Below, in pieces: positions 14,970 to 23,223 of a stretch of 23,345 bases of DNA. The stretch is from DASXMX01 sp036794395. GTDB taxonomy: Bacteria > Planctomycetota > Phycisphaerae > Tepidisphaerales > Tepidisphaeraceae. The notes below the pieces were generated by a model that was not told where the DNA came from, did no database searches, and saw nothing but the letters and a program-made list of their open reading frames with translations. Location: the NCBI GenBank assembly GCA_036794395.1, contig DAIRGS010000091.1, forward strand, positions 1-23,345. The letters run 5' to 3'. The position numbers and the translations under genes are program-made. How positions within the stretch are numbered: position 1 is the stretch's first letter; every line of letters begins with the position of its first letter.

Positions 14970-15773
14970 TCAATTCGTTGGCAATAATTTCTTCGACTTC
15001 GAATCTGAATTTGGCAGCGCAAAAACGTAGTAGCCCTGCTTGCGCCCTCCAGCCGAGAAGGCCACGTATTGACGCCTGCCAACCTCGTACACGGCTGGAA
15101 TTCCATCCGGACTCGCTTCGATTTGCGTTTCCCAAATGACTTTCCCGGTGTCCTTGTCGAAGGCGTGGATATAACGATCCCCCGTTGACCCGATAAAGAC
15201 CAATCCACCCGCAGTCACGATGGGGCCGTTCCTCGCATGGACGCTTCCAGTGTTCGTGATCCCCTGGGCGGCGAGCGGCGGGAAGGTCCCAAGCGGCGAG
15301 CGCCATTTGATCGTGCCCTCGTCTATAACGAAGTTGGCTATGATGGCACATGCAGTGTCACTTCCACTATCCGCCCACACATCAACTTCAATATAATCAT
15401 ATGAATTTGGTTCACAGTAGGTATGCGCGGGAACGTCGGAACTTGTGCCCGACGACGTGCCGGACCATCCACCGTTCCAGTAATCAACTGCTCCGTCGCC
15501 CCACATCACTCTGTATTGCTCATCCAGGCTGCCCGTCGCTGTTGCCGACACGGAGAGCTGTAACTGACTTCCTTCCGTCACCTGGCTCGCCGAGGGCGTT
15601 ACGACGACGGAGACGCTGAGAAGCGCCCGCCGTTCCAGAGGCTCAATTGCCGCCCGTGCCGCGGCTTGAACAACCTGCCGCCTTTTGAACATGCGGCCGA
15701 ATGCGCGCCGAACTCCTTGTAGTTTGTCTCGCAGACCATCGCGCAATTCATCCGTAGCCGAAAACTTGGACAT
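14970..15773 (-). CDS. Chimeric LEPR-XLL/PKD-like protein fused to a quinoprotein dehydrogenase C-terminus
   Basis: A 267-aa protein made of two unrelated parts. Residues 1-42 form a basic leader, then EPLERRALLSVSV (44-56), the LEPR-XLL-type motif of planctomycete exported proteins. Residues 57-150 are a beta-rich PKD-like domain (VTEGSQLQLSVSA, MWGDGAVDYW). From about 152 the sequence switches to the end of a PQQ-dependent glucose-dehydrogenase-type beta propeller: TIKWRSPLG, GPIVTAGGLVFIGSTGDRYI, FDKDTGKVIWETQIEASPDG, GIPAVYEVGRRQYVAFSAGG. Only the last two blades or so are present, so it cannot be a working dehydrogenase. The most economical reading is a fusion of a surface-protein start with the 3' end of a dehydrogenase gene, joined near 15315-15325. 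The stop is three bases from the family B repeat. Confidence 0.8.
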   Translation of the reverse strand: MSKFSATDELRDGLRDKLQGVRRAFGRMFKRRQVVQAAARAAIEPLERRALLSVSVVVTPSASQVTEGSQLQLSVSATATGSLDEQYRVMWGDGAVDYWNGGWSGTSSGTSSDVPAHTYCEPNSYDYIEVDVWADSGSDTACAIIANFVIDEGTIKWRSPLGTFPPLAAQGITNTGSVHARNGPIVTAGGLVFIGSTGDRYIHAFDKDTGKVIWETQIEASPDGIPAVYEVGRRQYVAFSAGGRKQGYYVFALPNSDSKSKKLLPTN

Positions 15774-15962
15774 AGTGGCCCCCTGCGCCGTTAAATGGCG
15801 CTACTGAAATGACGCTGCGATTAAGAAGTGAAAAGCGGTCCACACTCTTGTGGTCATGGCTCTACGGCGAGTAGAACGAAAGCAGCCTACTCAGCCGAGA
15901 CAGCCACGGTCAAATTTTTACAAAGTTATTATCAGCCCCTGACGCGCCGTCCCATGTAATAT

Positions 15963-18074
15963 CTATGGGCACGCAAGTTCAGGCAATTCCCGATCATTGC
16001 ACCACGTCTCCCACATTTGCTGGAACGCCGCATCAAGAGACGAAGCGAAATGACGCGCGTTCATCAGATGTGAATATCGCATCCGCTCGCGCATTCCGCG
16101 CCGCAATTCCCTGAGCCGACCATGATCCTCGGCAAGTGCCGACGCCAATCGAAGATACGTCTGCGGATCATGTGCAACGAGATCGGCGAGTCCCACCGCG
16201 GAAAGCATGCTATTGCCGACGCGCGAAACCGAGGTGCGTCCGGTTAAGGTGACGAAGGGCATTCCCATCCAGAGGCCATCGCAACTGGTTGTGATTCCAT
16301 TGAAGGGGAACGGATCGAGACCGATGTCGACCATGTTAAATCGCTGCAAATAGTCGCCATGTGTCGGCGCTTTATCCATGATAGTGAGGCGGTCGGTTGG
16401 GATGCCATATTGCGACAATCGACGCCGCAAAGACCCCGACCGGTCGGCCTCTGGCGCAACGAGCAAAAGGCGCGAGCGAGGTACGGATTGCAGCAGCGAT
16501 CCCCATAACCGAGCGCATTCCGGCGTTACCTTGATGATCTTGTTCAAGCATCCGAACGTGATGTATCCATTGCTCAACATAGGCAGGTCCGCGACTTCCG
16601 GCGCCTCGTCGTCCGCCGTGTAGCACCAGCCCGATTGGGGAAGGCGGACGAGTCGTTCGACGTGGAACGGGTCGGTCAAGCCGGAAGGATCTTGCCGTTC
16701 GTCGGTGATTCGGTAATCCATCGTTGACAGGCCGGTAGTGTCGAAATAACCCACCATGACCACCTGGACCGGTGCCGGCTTGCGTGCAAACAGCGTCAGG
16801 CGATTGTTCGCGGCATGCCCTCGCAGATCGACGAGGATATCGATCTTGTCGTCTCGAATGAGTTGATCGGCCTTCTCGTCGGTAAGAGTACAAATGGTTT
16901 GCCATTGATCCGCCCACCCTTGGAGCCGTGCCGTGGTAGCGTCCTTCCGATTGGAATTGCTGTAACAGAACACCTCGAATCGATCTCGATCGTGATGCTC
17001 AATGGCGGCGGAAATAAAGCGCGGGACGGTATGCTCCCGGAAATCCGGGGAGACGTACCCGACCCGAAGCCGCCGGTCGACATAGCGATCGTTGTCATGC
17101 GGGCGGCGGAAGGTTTGCAAGGGTTCGCCATGACGGCGGTCCCATTCGCGATGTTCTTCAAATAAAGATTCCGGCGTTGATTTGCCGTCGTAATGCAGCG
17201 TGTAAAGAAGGGAACTACGAATGGCTGGTGAATCTGGCGCCAAGGCCACCAGCTGGCGAAGGTGCTCAATCGCCGGGTCAATGTTCCCCATTTCAGTGTG
17301 CGCGTGGGCCAAAAGCCGGTGGAATCCCCGACACTGCGGCTGCAATTCAACTGCCCTTTTGAGAACCTTGGCCGCAGCCGGGTATTTGCCTACCTTGTGA
17401 AGGAGGCAACCCAATTGTTGAAAGCTTCCGGTTGCGGTCGGATCGCAGGAAATCGCCAACTCATATTCGGTTGCCGCCTCTCGATAGCGTTTGAGGGATT
17501 GAAGGCACAAACCCAAATCATGGTGAGCCGGCGCGGTACGCGGCTTCAACCGCAAAACCTCGCGATAAGCCGCCGCGGCTTCTTGCCATCGACGCAGTTT
17601 CCGCAGGGAGTTTCCAAGGAATTGATGCGCCTCGGCGTAAGCGGGCGTGAGTTGCGTCGCCTTGCGATACGCCTCGATCGCTTCCTCGAATCGCCCCTGC
17701 TTTTCGAGGGCCACGCCAAGGTTGCACCATCCCTCAGGATAATCAGGCTGGTGTTGCACGGCGGCGGCAAGTTCGCGCGACGCCTCCTGATGCCGTCCGA
17801 GGGATCCGAGCACCGCCGCGAAGTTGGAGCGAAACTCCGCACAATCCGGGACTTCCGCGACCGCGGCTTCAAGAAATATCGCGGCCGTCCCGCTCTGACC
17901 TTGGAGGTGCAGCACGAGCCCCAATCCGTGAAGTGCCGGGCCAAAGCGCGGACGATGTGATAGAACGATCCGATAATCGCGTTCTGATTCGGCCAACCTC
18001 CCCCGCCGTCGATTCTCATTCGCCGAGTGAAAATCCCGCAGTAGGCTAACGACACGTTCGTCAACGTTGCGCAT
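15963..18074 (-). CDS. TPR protein with O-GlcNAc-transferase-like (OGT/SPINDLY) catalytic domain
   Basis: Predicted cytoplasmic glycosyltransferase (GT41-like), 703 aa, that would transfer a sugar from a nucleotide donor to protein hydroxyls. Residues about 10-290 are seven or eight TPR repeats (for instance PEGWCNLGVALEKQGRFEEA). The catalytic region starts near 334 (RRLRVGYVSPDFREHTVPRF), continues through ILVDLRGHAANNRL and FGCLNKIIKVTPE (about 507, with the Lys expected to contact the donor), and ends with LDPFPFNGITTSCDGLWMGM and TLTGRTSVSRVGNSML (about 585-625), the C-lobe donor-binding signature of bacterial OGT-like proteins. The ATG at 18074 is chosen because GGGAGGT sits eight bases upstream; a longer frame to 18158 lacks this. 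It diverges from the LEPR-XLL gene at 18502. Acceptor proteins are unknown. Confidence 0.9.
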   Translation of the reverse strand: MRNVDERVVSLLRDFHSANENRRRGRLAESERDYRIVLSHRPRFGPALHGLGLVLHLQGQSGTAAIFLEAAVAEVPDCAEFRSNFAAVLGSLGRHQEASRELAAAVQHQPDYPEGWCNLGVALEKQGRFEEAIEAYRKATQLTPAYAEAHQFLGNSLRKLRRWQEAAAAYREVLRLKPRTAPAHHDLGLCLQSLKRYREAATEYELAISCDPTATGSFQQLGCLLHKVGKYPAAAKVLKRAVELQPQCRGFHRLLAHAHTEMGNIDPAIEHLRQLVALAPDSPAIRSSLLYTLHYDGKSTPESLFEEHREWDRRHGEPLQTFRRPHDNDRYVDRRLRVGYVSPDFREHTVPRFISAAIEHHDRDRFEVFCYSNSNRKDATTARLQGWADQWQTICTLTDEKADQLIRDDKIDILVDLRGHAANNRLTLFARKPAPVQVVMVGYFDTTGLSTMDYRITDERQDPSGLTDPFHVERLVRLPQSGWCYTADDEAPEVADLPMLSNGYITFGCLNKIIKVTPECARLWGSLLQSVPRSRLLLVAPEADRSGSLRRRLSQYGIPTDRLTIMDKAPTHGDYLQRFNMVDIGLDPFPFNGITTSCDGLWMGMPFVTLTGRTSVSRVGNSMLSAVGLADLVAHDPQTYLRLASALAEDHGRLRELRRGMRERMRYSHLMNARHFASSLDAAFQQMWETWCNDRELPELACP

Positions 18075-18501
18075 GGGGCACGACCTCCCGAAACTATGGG
18101 TCGCGATGCTCGAACGGGCGACAGATTTGGAGCATAGCTTTCCGGGACAAGAGGCCAAAATTCATGACGCGTCCGCGCCGCGAAAGGTGTTTTGCAAATA
18201 ATTGCGAAGGCCAATCCCCTGTTTGGGGATGCCCACGATTCGGCTCGGACGGCTTCAACGCCTCCGCGCATTCAAACGACCCATCAACCGGTTGACGAAG
18301 TTCCCCAAGCGGTTCGCACGGGCTGGCTACCCCCCAGCGGCTGCGGTAACTATGCTGCCGTCTGGTGTGGAAAACATGACCACATTTGCGAACGGTGGCA
18401 TCGGTCGGATAAAACCATCGCTTCCGACGCCGCGCGCCCGCTCTCCGATGCGGTGCCAGGCCGGAGGGTTCTTCAACGGCAGCCAACAGGAGTAGCGCAC
18501 C
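18075..18501. promoter_or_regulatory. Divergent intergenic region
   Basis: 427 bases between the OGT-like gene (minus) and the LEPR-XLL exoprotein (plus); promoters for both should lie here. Frames that cross it have no recognisable product. I see no clear -10/-35 pair and no RNA family I can name. The right end holds the ribosome site AGGAG (18488-18492) for the gene at 18502. Confidence 0.45.
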
Positions 18502-20649
18502 ATGAAACCAAGGATGTCCCCCCGGACCTCAGTCCCGGTTCGGCCCCTGGCACGGGTGGAAGGTTTGGAGAGTCGTACCTTTCTTTCGGCGACGGTGGTG
18601 GGAACGCCAACCATCGCCAACGCCGCAAAGTTAGCCGGCCCGCAATCCAACGAGAGCGTGGCGATCAACCCGGCCAACCCGCAGGAAGTGTTCGTCGCCT
18701 CGGATAACGACCAGTCATCGATCTATTTCGCAAAAAGCGTCGATGGTGGAACCACCTGGACCGGCAAAGCGATGTTCACCGGCGCCGATGGATTTCCCCA
18801 GGCATTTGGCAATCCATCACTGGCCACGGACAAGTACGGCAACCTGTTTCTGGCCTACGAAACTTCGGACACGCATGCCGTCGAAGTGCTGATGAGTTAC
18901 GACTCGGGCGCCAACTTTCATATCATCGATAGAATCAAGACCTTCAATTCCGAACCGGTGGTCGCAACCGGCACCAACGCGGTATGGGTTGCCTTCCGCC
19001 AGCAGCCTGGCGCTGGCGCAACGGGTTCGATCGCCGCGGGTGGCGCGGTTGCGTATGGCGCGCAAGTGACGGGGCTCGGCAGGGTCAAGTCGTTTAAGGC
19101 CGAAACCATCACAACCGTGCAGTCCAACGTCCACGACCTGGCGGTGGGCCCGGCCGGCCAGGTGACTGCGGCGTACGTGTTTTCCACCGCCGCGGGGCCA
19201 CAACAGATTTACACGAGCACCGATCTGGATGGTCTGGGCCACCAGGGATTCGGCGCCGCCAACAATCAGATCGCCACGCAGGTCGGCAACCATGATCTTG
19301 TCCCCCCGCAAAACACGGCAGGCATCGACCCATCCGTTTCCATCGCGTACGACCTCAGTGCCGATCAGTTCACCGGCCGACTGTATTTGGCTTATGTCGA
19401 CGCGGGCAGTACAACCACGCCCAACACGACGATCATGCTTCGCTTTTCCGACGACAACGGTCTTACATTCAGCGCGCCGATCGCAGTAAACGATGATTCA
19501 AGCGGAAATGGCCATTTTGATCCGCACGTTGCCGTCGATCCGGTAACCGGTGCGGTCGGCGTAACTTGGTACGACGCCCGCAACGATAACGGGCTTCAAG
19601 TATCCGGCGGCGGAACCGATACAATCAGCAACAACGACGTACAGGTTTACGGGGCAGTCGGAACGCCTTCACCAACCGGCGTCGTGTTCTCGAATAACTT
19701 CGTGGTTCAGCCGGCCTATTCGAATCCGGCAGATATCTCAAACAACGGCTCCCTGTTCCCCGGTCCGCCGACCAGCGCGAATCAGCTGGGCCGTAAGACC
19801 ACTTCGGTCTTCTACAACAGCCAGCTTTTCCCGGTTTGGGCGGATAATTCCAACAGCACCGCCGACAACGGCGATGGTCCGCTCGCTCAGCCGGACATCT
19901 ATGTCGGGCACGTGAATGTCAGCGTAACCGGGACGGTCCTGGGAACCTTCATTGGATCCTTCGGCGACAGCAACGGGACGCTGAGTTATACAACCTCCGC
20001 CGGGACGCGCGCCACGTTTTCACTGCACGGCGGCCAGGGCTTTGTCCTGCTTGAAACTGATGGAACTTTGTCCGTCCACCTCTCCGGGACGACGGCAAAA
20101 TCCGCGCTGACCATCCGCGGCACTGGCGGAACCGGTCGCGTGACACTCGGAAGCGTGTTGATCAACGGAACCATCGGCACCATTAACGCCCCGACGGCCG
20201 ATCTGGCCGGAACTTTCTCGATCCAGGGCGCGGCAACCCGCATCACGCTGGGCAATATCTCCGGCGGCACCCTGGCCTCGACCGGCGCGATGAAGCAGAT
20301 CACCATCGCCGCGATTTCGGCCGGCAATATCCTGAGCGGCGCCAACCCCGGTGGCGACGGCATCTTCGCCGGCGCCGGAGATCTGGACGATACGTTTGGG
20401 GCCGGGTCAATCGGCAGCCTTCGCGTACTCGGCGCGATCACGGGGTCGGTCATTGGCGCTGGAGTGAATCCGGTCGATGGGATCTTCGGTAACGGCGACG
20501 ATGGAATCGTCGGCGGCACCGCGAGCAGCATCGGCTCCATCGTCGCGGGTAGCGCCGATGCCACCACGCGGTTCGAGGCCGGGTCGTTCCACACCGCACG
20601 GCTCCCTTCGCCCGTGGACCCGGCAACCGACCCGCGGTTTGTCTTGTAG
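18502..20649 (+). CDS. LEPR-XLL exoprotein with BNR/sialidase-like beta propeller
   Basis: A 715-aa exported protein. The N-terminus has the LEPR-XLL-type motif EGLESRTFLSAT (20-31). Residues about 45-430 look like a BNR/Asp-box beta propeller: SVDGGTTWTG (79-88), SYDSGANF and FSDDNGLTFS are Asp boxes spaced through repeats of the form PSLATDKYGNLFLAYE and VSIAYDLSADQF...GRLYLAYVD. The C-terminal 220 residues are Gly/Thr/Ser-rich short beta repeats (GTIGTINAPTADLAGTF, GSIGSLRVLGAITGSV) ending PATDPRFVL, suggesting a beta-helix or surface-attachment region. Sialidase activity is not implied: the Arg triad and nucleophile Tyr cannot be assigned. AGGAG lies nine bases before the ATG. An inverted repeat downstream may terminate it. 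Confidence 0.85.
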   Translation: MKPRMSPRTSVPVRPLARVEGLESRTFLSATVVGTPTIANAAKLAGPQSNESVAINPANPQEVFVASDNDQSSIYFAKSVDGGTTWTGKAMFTGADGFPQAFGNPSLATDKYGNLFLAYETSDTHAVEVLMSYDSGANFHIIDRIKTFNSEPVVATGTNAVWVAFRQQPGAGATGSIAAGGAVAYGAQVTGLGRVKSFKAETITTVQSNVHDLAVGPAGQVTAAYVFSTAAGPQQIYTSTDLDGLGHQGFGAANNQIATQVGNHDLVPPQNTAGIDPSVSIAYDLSADQFTGRLYLAYVDAGSTTTPNTTIMLRFSDDNGLTFSAPIAVNDDSSGNGHFDPHVAVDPVTGAVGVTWYDARNDNGLQVSGGGTDTISNNDVQVYGAVGTPSPTGVVFSNNFVVQPAYSNPADISNNGSLFPGPPTSANQLGRKTTSVFYNSQLFPVWADNSNSTADNGDGPLAQPDIYVGHVNVSVTGTVLGTFIGSFGDSNGTLSYTTSAGTRATFSLHGGQGFVLLETDGTLSVHLSGTTAKSALTIRGTGGTGRVTLGSVLINGTIGTINAPTADLAGTFSIQGAATRITLGNISGGTLASTGAMKQITIAAISAGNILSGANPGGDGIFAGAGDLDDTFGAGSIGSLRVLGAITGSVIGAGVNPVDGIFGNGDDGIVGGTASSIGSIVAGSADATTRFEAGSFHTARLPSPVDPATDPRFVL

Positions 20650-20687
20650 CGGCAGCGATTACGACCCTCTAACTGTCGGTCAATCAC

Positions 20688-20742
20688 CATGCCCGCCTGC
20701 TCTTGGCGACAATTCGCTCGTCGTTATGGGCAGGCGGGCATG
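20688..20742. terminator. Inverted repeat, possible terminator or REP element (family C)
   Basis: CATGCCCGCCTGC (20688-20700) and GCAGGCGGGCATG (20730-20742) form a perfect 13-base stem with a 29-base loop, 38 bases after the stop of the LEPR-XLL gene. There is only a short, interrupted T-rich tail (TGAGTGTTTG), so it could be a terminator or a dispersed palindromic element. Confidence 0.6.
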
Positions 20743-21358
20743 AGTGTTTGTAAACTTGCTCACCTGTCGTCCAATACGAATCTGATTCAGAAGCTCTTAA
20801 AACTCCCACGGGCCCATCTTAGGACATGTCGGGTTTCGTTTTTGCCAGGCGGCGGGAGAACTTAGGAAATGCGAAAGACAAAGATTTGGGGAGATGTGCT
20901 GGCGCTGGAAGCTGCGGCGTGCCAGCTTTCCCCTTGAGTACAAGGGCCGCTGTTCACGGTGATGTCGAAACTGCCTTCGGATGTCTGGCTTGTGTAATCG
21001 GGAATCGCTGCGCGATGCGGTGGTCGGTAGACGGGGGGATTGGCAGGTGAGTTCCACTGGGTTCGACCGCTGCGCCGGGGCCTGCTGCGCGGAATCAACG
21101 CCCATGCCGCGGCATTGGCGCCTCCTGCATATCGTTGATGAGTCCTTCTTTGCCGCGTCATGGGCGTTGCTGCCGCTGCGCGACGGGCCCGGCTGCGCTT
21201 GTGGGATGGGTTTTGCCGTTCCCCTCTCGCCCTCTGAGGCGAAGGGCGAGAGGGGAACTTCAATGTTGGGGGTAGCTGCGGGGGGAAAACAGCCGCCAAG
21301 TTCAGCCAAAGCATGGGAGCCTGGGGAACTGGTGGGGCTGATCGGTTAAACTCGGGGC
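20743..21358. other. Intergenic stretch without a supported gene
   Basis: About 615 bases. Frames of 120-184 codons exist on both strands, but they overlap one another, lack ribosome sites and domain patterns, and are Arg/Ser/Pro-rich as expected for GC-rich non-coding DNA. It contains the perfect hairpin at 21219-21257, listed separately. Confidence 0.5.
21219..21257. repeat. Perfect hairpin (family D)
   Basis: TTCCCCTCTCGCCCT (21219-21233) and AGGGCGAGAGGGGAA (21243-21257) form a perfect 15-base stem with a 9-base loop. It resembles dispersed palindromes of intergenic regions in GC-rich bacteria. It has no U-tract, so it is unlikely to be a simple terminator. Confidence 0.8.
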
Positions 21359-21721
21359 GTGAAACGTAGGGGACGCAAAAGACCGACTCACCCACTTCTT
21401 GCGGCAGTTGTCGCATGTGTTTTCATTGCGGTTGCAGCGGCTATCGTCGCCGACATCGCCTTTCGGGATACTCCGGATATCTATCTTCTCCCCCTAGAAT
21501 GCTTTGTTCCGGTCTTCTTCGCCGTGATAATCTACATCAACCAGCGGCGGTCGTTCCTTGCATTTAGGCGGCAACGGGACGGCGACGAGTGGATGAAAGC
21601 AGGCCTTTGTCCCGCCTGTGGCTACAATCTTAAGTGCAACACCAGCGGCTTGTGTCCCGAATGCGGGATGCCAGTCAATTCAAAAACCGTGCCGATTCAA
21701 AATCCGAGTATTTCAAACTGA
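21359..21721 (+). CDS. Zinc-ribbon membrane protein 3 (short)
   Basis: A 120-aa predicted membrane protein of unknown function, the shortest of three related proteins in the window. A basic N-terminus (MKRRGRKRPTH) is followed by two close membrane helices (PLLAAVVACVFIAVAAAIVA and LPLECFVPVFFAVIIYI) with a short loop and no large extracytoplasmic domain, then a zinc ribbon CPAC-x11-CPEC with the CGYNL signature and an extra Cys inside the ribbon. The start is a GTG at 21359, the only one that keeps the basic residues and the first helix; the upstream GGGGC is very close and the ribosome site is poor. It is transcribed in the same direction as the LEPR-XLL genes around it. Confidence 0.72.
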   Translation: MKRRGRKRPTHPLLAAVVACVFIAVAAAIVADIAFRDTPDIYLLPLECFVPVFFAVIIYINQRRSFLAFRRQRDGDEWMKAGLCPACGYNLKCNTSGLCPECGMPVNSKTVPIQNPSISN

Positions 21722-21788
21722 CCCACCACCGACTCATCGTTCATCGAATCGAGGACACAATCCCGGGGCAATCGCATGTGCCGTCTCT

Positions 21789-21857
21789 GGGAGTGCGAGG
21801 CTCACGCCGAGCGCATTTTTTCAGGCCGGATTGGCTCGGCGGGAGCCTCGCGCTTCC
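21789..21857. repeat. Imperfect inverted repeat (family E)
   Basis: Left arm about 21789-21812 (core GCGAGGCTCACGCCGAGC) and right arm about 21833-21857 (core GCTCGGCGGGAGCCTCGC) pair with a few mismatches around a 20-base T-rich loop. Palindromes of this GAGGCTC/GAGCCTC type are dispersed in planctomycete genomes, as far as I recall. It lies between the third zinc-ribbon gene and the last LEPR-XLL gene and could act as a terminator for the former. Confidence 0.7.
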
Positions 21858-21953
21858 GAAATGAGTCATCGAGATGTGTCTTGACCTTTCCCAGCAAGAA
21901 GCTGTAGCTTGCAGGTGGGGAGGACATTTATTTTTGGGCAAGGAGCCAGTTAC

Positions 21954-23207
21954 ATGTCACGATTGATCGAATCGCTTGAGAACCGGATGTTGATGTCTGT
22001 GTCGGTGACGGCGGATGTTTTGCAGACCGACGCGAAGGCGCTGATCAGCGCGGGCGCGGCGAATACAGCCGCGTTTACGGCGCTTCAGAAGTCGGAAGGG
22101 GTCCTCCTCAAGACTGTGGCGGCGACGGTGAAAAAGGATGGGGCCGCGGCTGACAAAGCGGCCAATGCGAAGCTCGTGGCCGCGTTGAGCAAGGAATCCA
22201 ATTCCGGTTATGCCCTGATCAAGGCCGCCGACAAGGCGCTGACTTCGCTCGCCAAATCAGCCGGCACGAGCGGCGGTTCGACCGGCAAGGCGTTGATTGC
22301 CAAGCCGACCAATGCCGCTCTACTGGCGAAGGTGGCCAAAATTATCACCGACCTGAATACCAACATCCCGGCTAAATCAGCCGCGCTTACAGCGGTTGAG
22401 ACGAGCCTTAATAACACGTCGAGCACGACCTTTACGACCCTCAGCACAAACGTACCGTCGTTGCTGGCCGCGATTCAAAGCGCGACGGTTGACGTTACGA
22501 CCAAGGCCAACGCATTCAATAGTGGCCCTGCCGTGATCGTCGGCGATGCTGCCAAGCTCGCAACAGATTTGGGCGCTGCCCCGGTCACGTCAGGAAGCTT
22601 ACTGACCAGCGCGACTTTGTTCCGTGGAGACTCGACCGGCGATAATCAAAATACGACCGGGTCGGCCATCGCCCACGGCGCGTGGACAACCGGGCTTGAT
22701 GTGCAAAACGTCCCGGGAAACTATGGCGCAGAGTTTTTCATTTCTAAAGTCGCGAATCCCACAGCGGCTGATTTCCTCACGCCCGGCGCATTGGCCGCGG
22801 CATTGAGCTTCGGCGATAACACCTTTTACTTCTGGGCGGATGGCGATGACACCGCCGGCGGAAGCGCAACCTTCGGCCTCAACCTGTTCCTAAACAGCCC
22901 CAGTCCCAATAGCCCCACCATATCGGGCTATACAATTCCCGGCACCGGACAAACGCTCCTCGCCGACGCGGCGCCCGTGACCGCAGGCGCGACATTTGGC
23001 ATCACCCCGGGCGCTGGAACCCTCGTCGCCTCAGGAGGAGGTTCCCAACTCATCACGCTCACGAGCTTCCAGGTGCTCGGCGTCGGCGGCTCGGGAAGCG
23101 CAGTCGATCTGGTGAACTCCACCAACACCGCGCCATTCACGCCGCCGCCTCAGCCGGACGGTGTGTTTGATACGTATGGGACGTTTACGATTACCGTCAC
23201 GGCGTAA
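21954..23207 (+). CDS. LEPR-XLL exported protein with Ala-rich helical domain
   Basis: A 417-aa exported protein of unknown function. The ATG at 21954 is preceded by AGGAG (21941-21945), and the N-terminus is the LEPR-XLL-type motif itself (MSRLIESLENRMLMSVSV) with no extra leader; a start at 21909 is less likely. Residues about 20-200 are Ala/Lys/Thr-rich and predicted helical with an irregular heptad-like pattern (KSEGVLLKTVAATVKKDG, AANAKLVAALSKES), suggesting a coiled-coil stalk. Residues about 215-417 form a beta-rich Gly/Thr/Asn domain with FRGDSTGDNQNTTGSA, NYGAEFFISKVANPTAADF and FYFWADGDDTAGGSATFGL, ending TYGTFTITVTA. There is no C-terminal membrane anchor. The same motif opens two other proteins here. 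It may be a surface or secreted structural protein. Confidence 0.8.
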   Translation: MSRLIESLENRMLMSVSVTADVLQTDAKALISAGAANTAAFTALQKSEGVLLKTVAATVKKDGAAADKAANAKLVAALSKESNSGYALIKAADKALTSLAKSAGTSGGSTGKALIAKPTNAALLAKVAKIITDLNTNIPAKSAALTAVETSLNNTSSTTFTTLSTNVPSLLAAIQSATVDVTTKANAFNSGPAVIVGDAAKLATDLGAAPVTSGSLLTSATLFRGDSTGDNQNTTGSAIAHGAWTTGLDVQNVPGNYGAEFFISKVANPTAADFLTPGALAAALSFGDNTFYFWADGDDTAGGSATFGLNLFLNSPSPNSPTISGYTIPGTGQTLLADAAPVTAGATFGITPGAGTLVASGGGSQLITLTSFQVLGVGGSGSAVDLVNSTNTAPFTPPPQPDGVFDTYGTFTITVTA

Positions 23208-23223
23208 TCGCAAACCAGGATTT

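Noticed and set aside
17262..17960. 232-codon plus-strand frame inside the TPR/OGT-like gene
   Set aside because: Antisense shadow of the TPR repeats; the minus strand has clear TPR and GT41-like motifs.
18340..18460. Possible riboswitch before the LEPR-XLL exoprotein (short string resembling part of a c-di-GMP-I aptamer)
   Set aside because: Only a few bases agree (ATAAAACCATCG...CCG); the tetraloop receptor and conserved core are missing. A covariance-model search would settle it.
20797..21416. Overlapping minus-strand frames of 170 and 184 codons
   Set aside because: Two frames open over the same DNA, no ribosome site, biased composition and no homology pattern; treated as non-coding.
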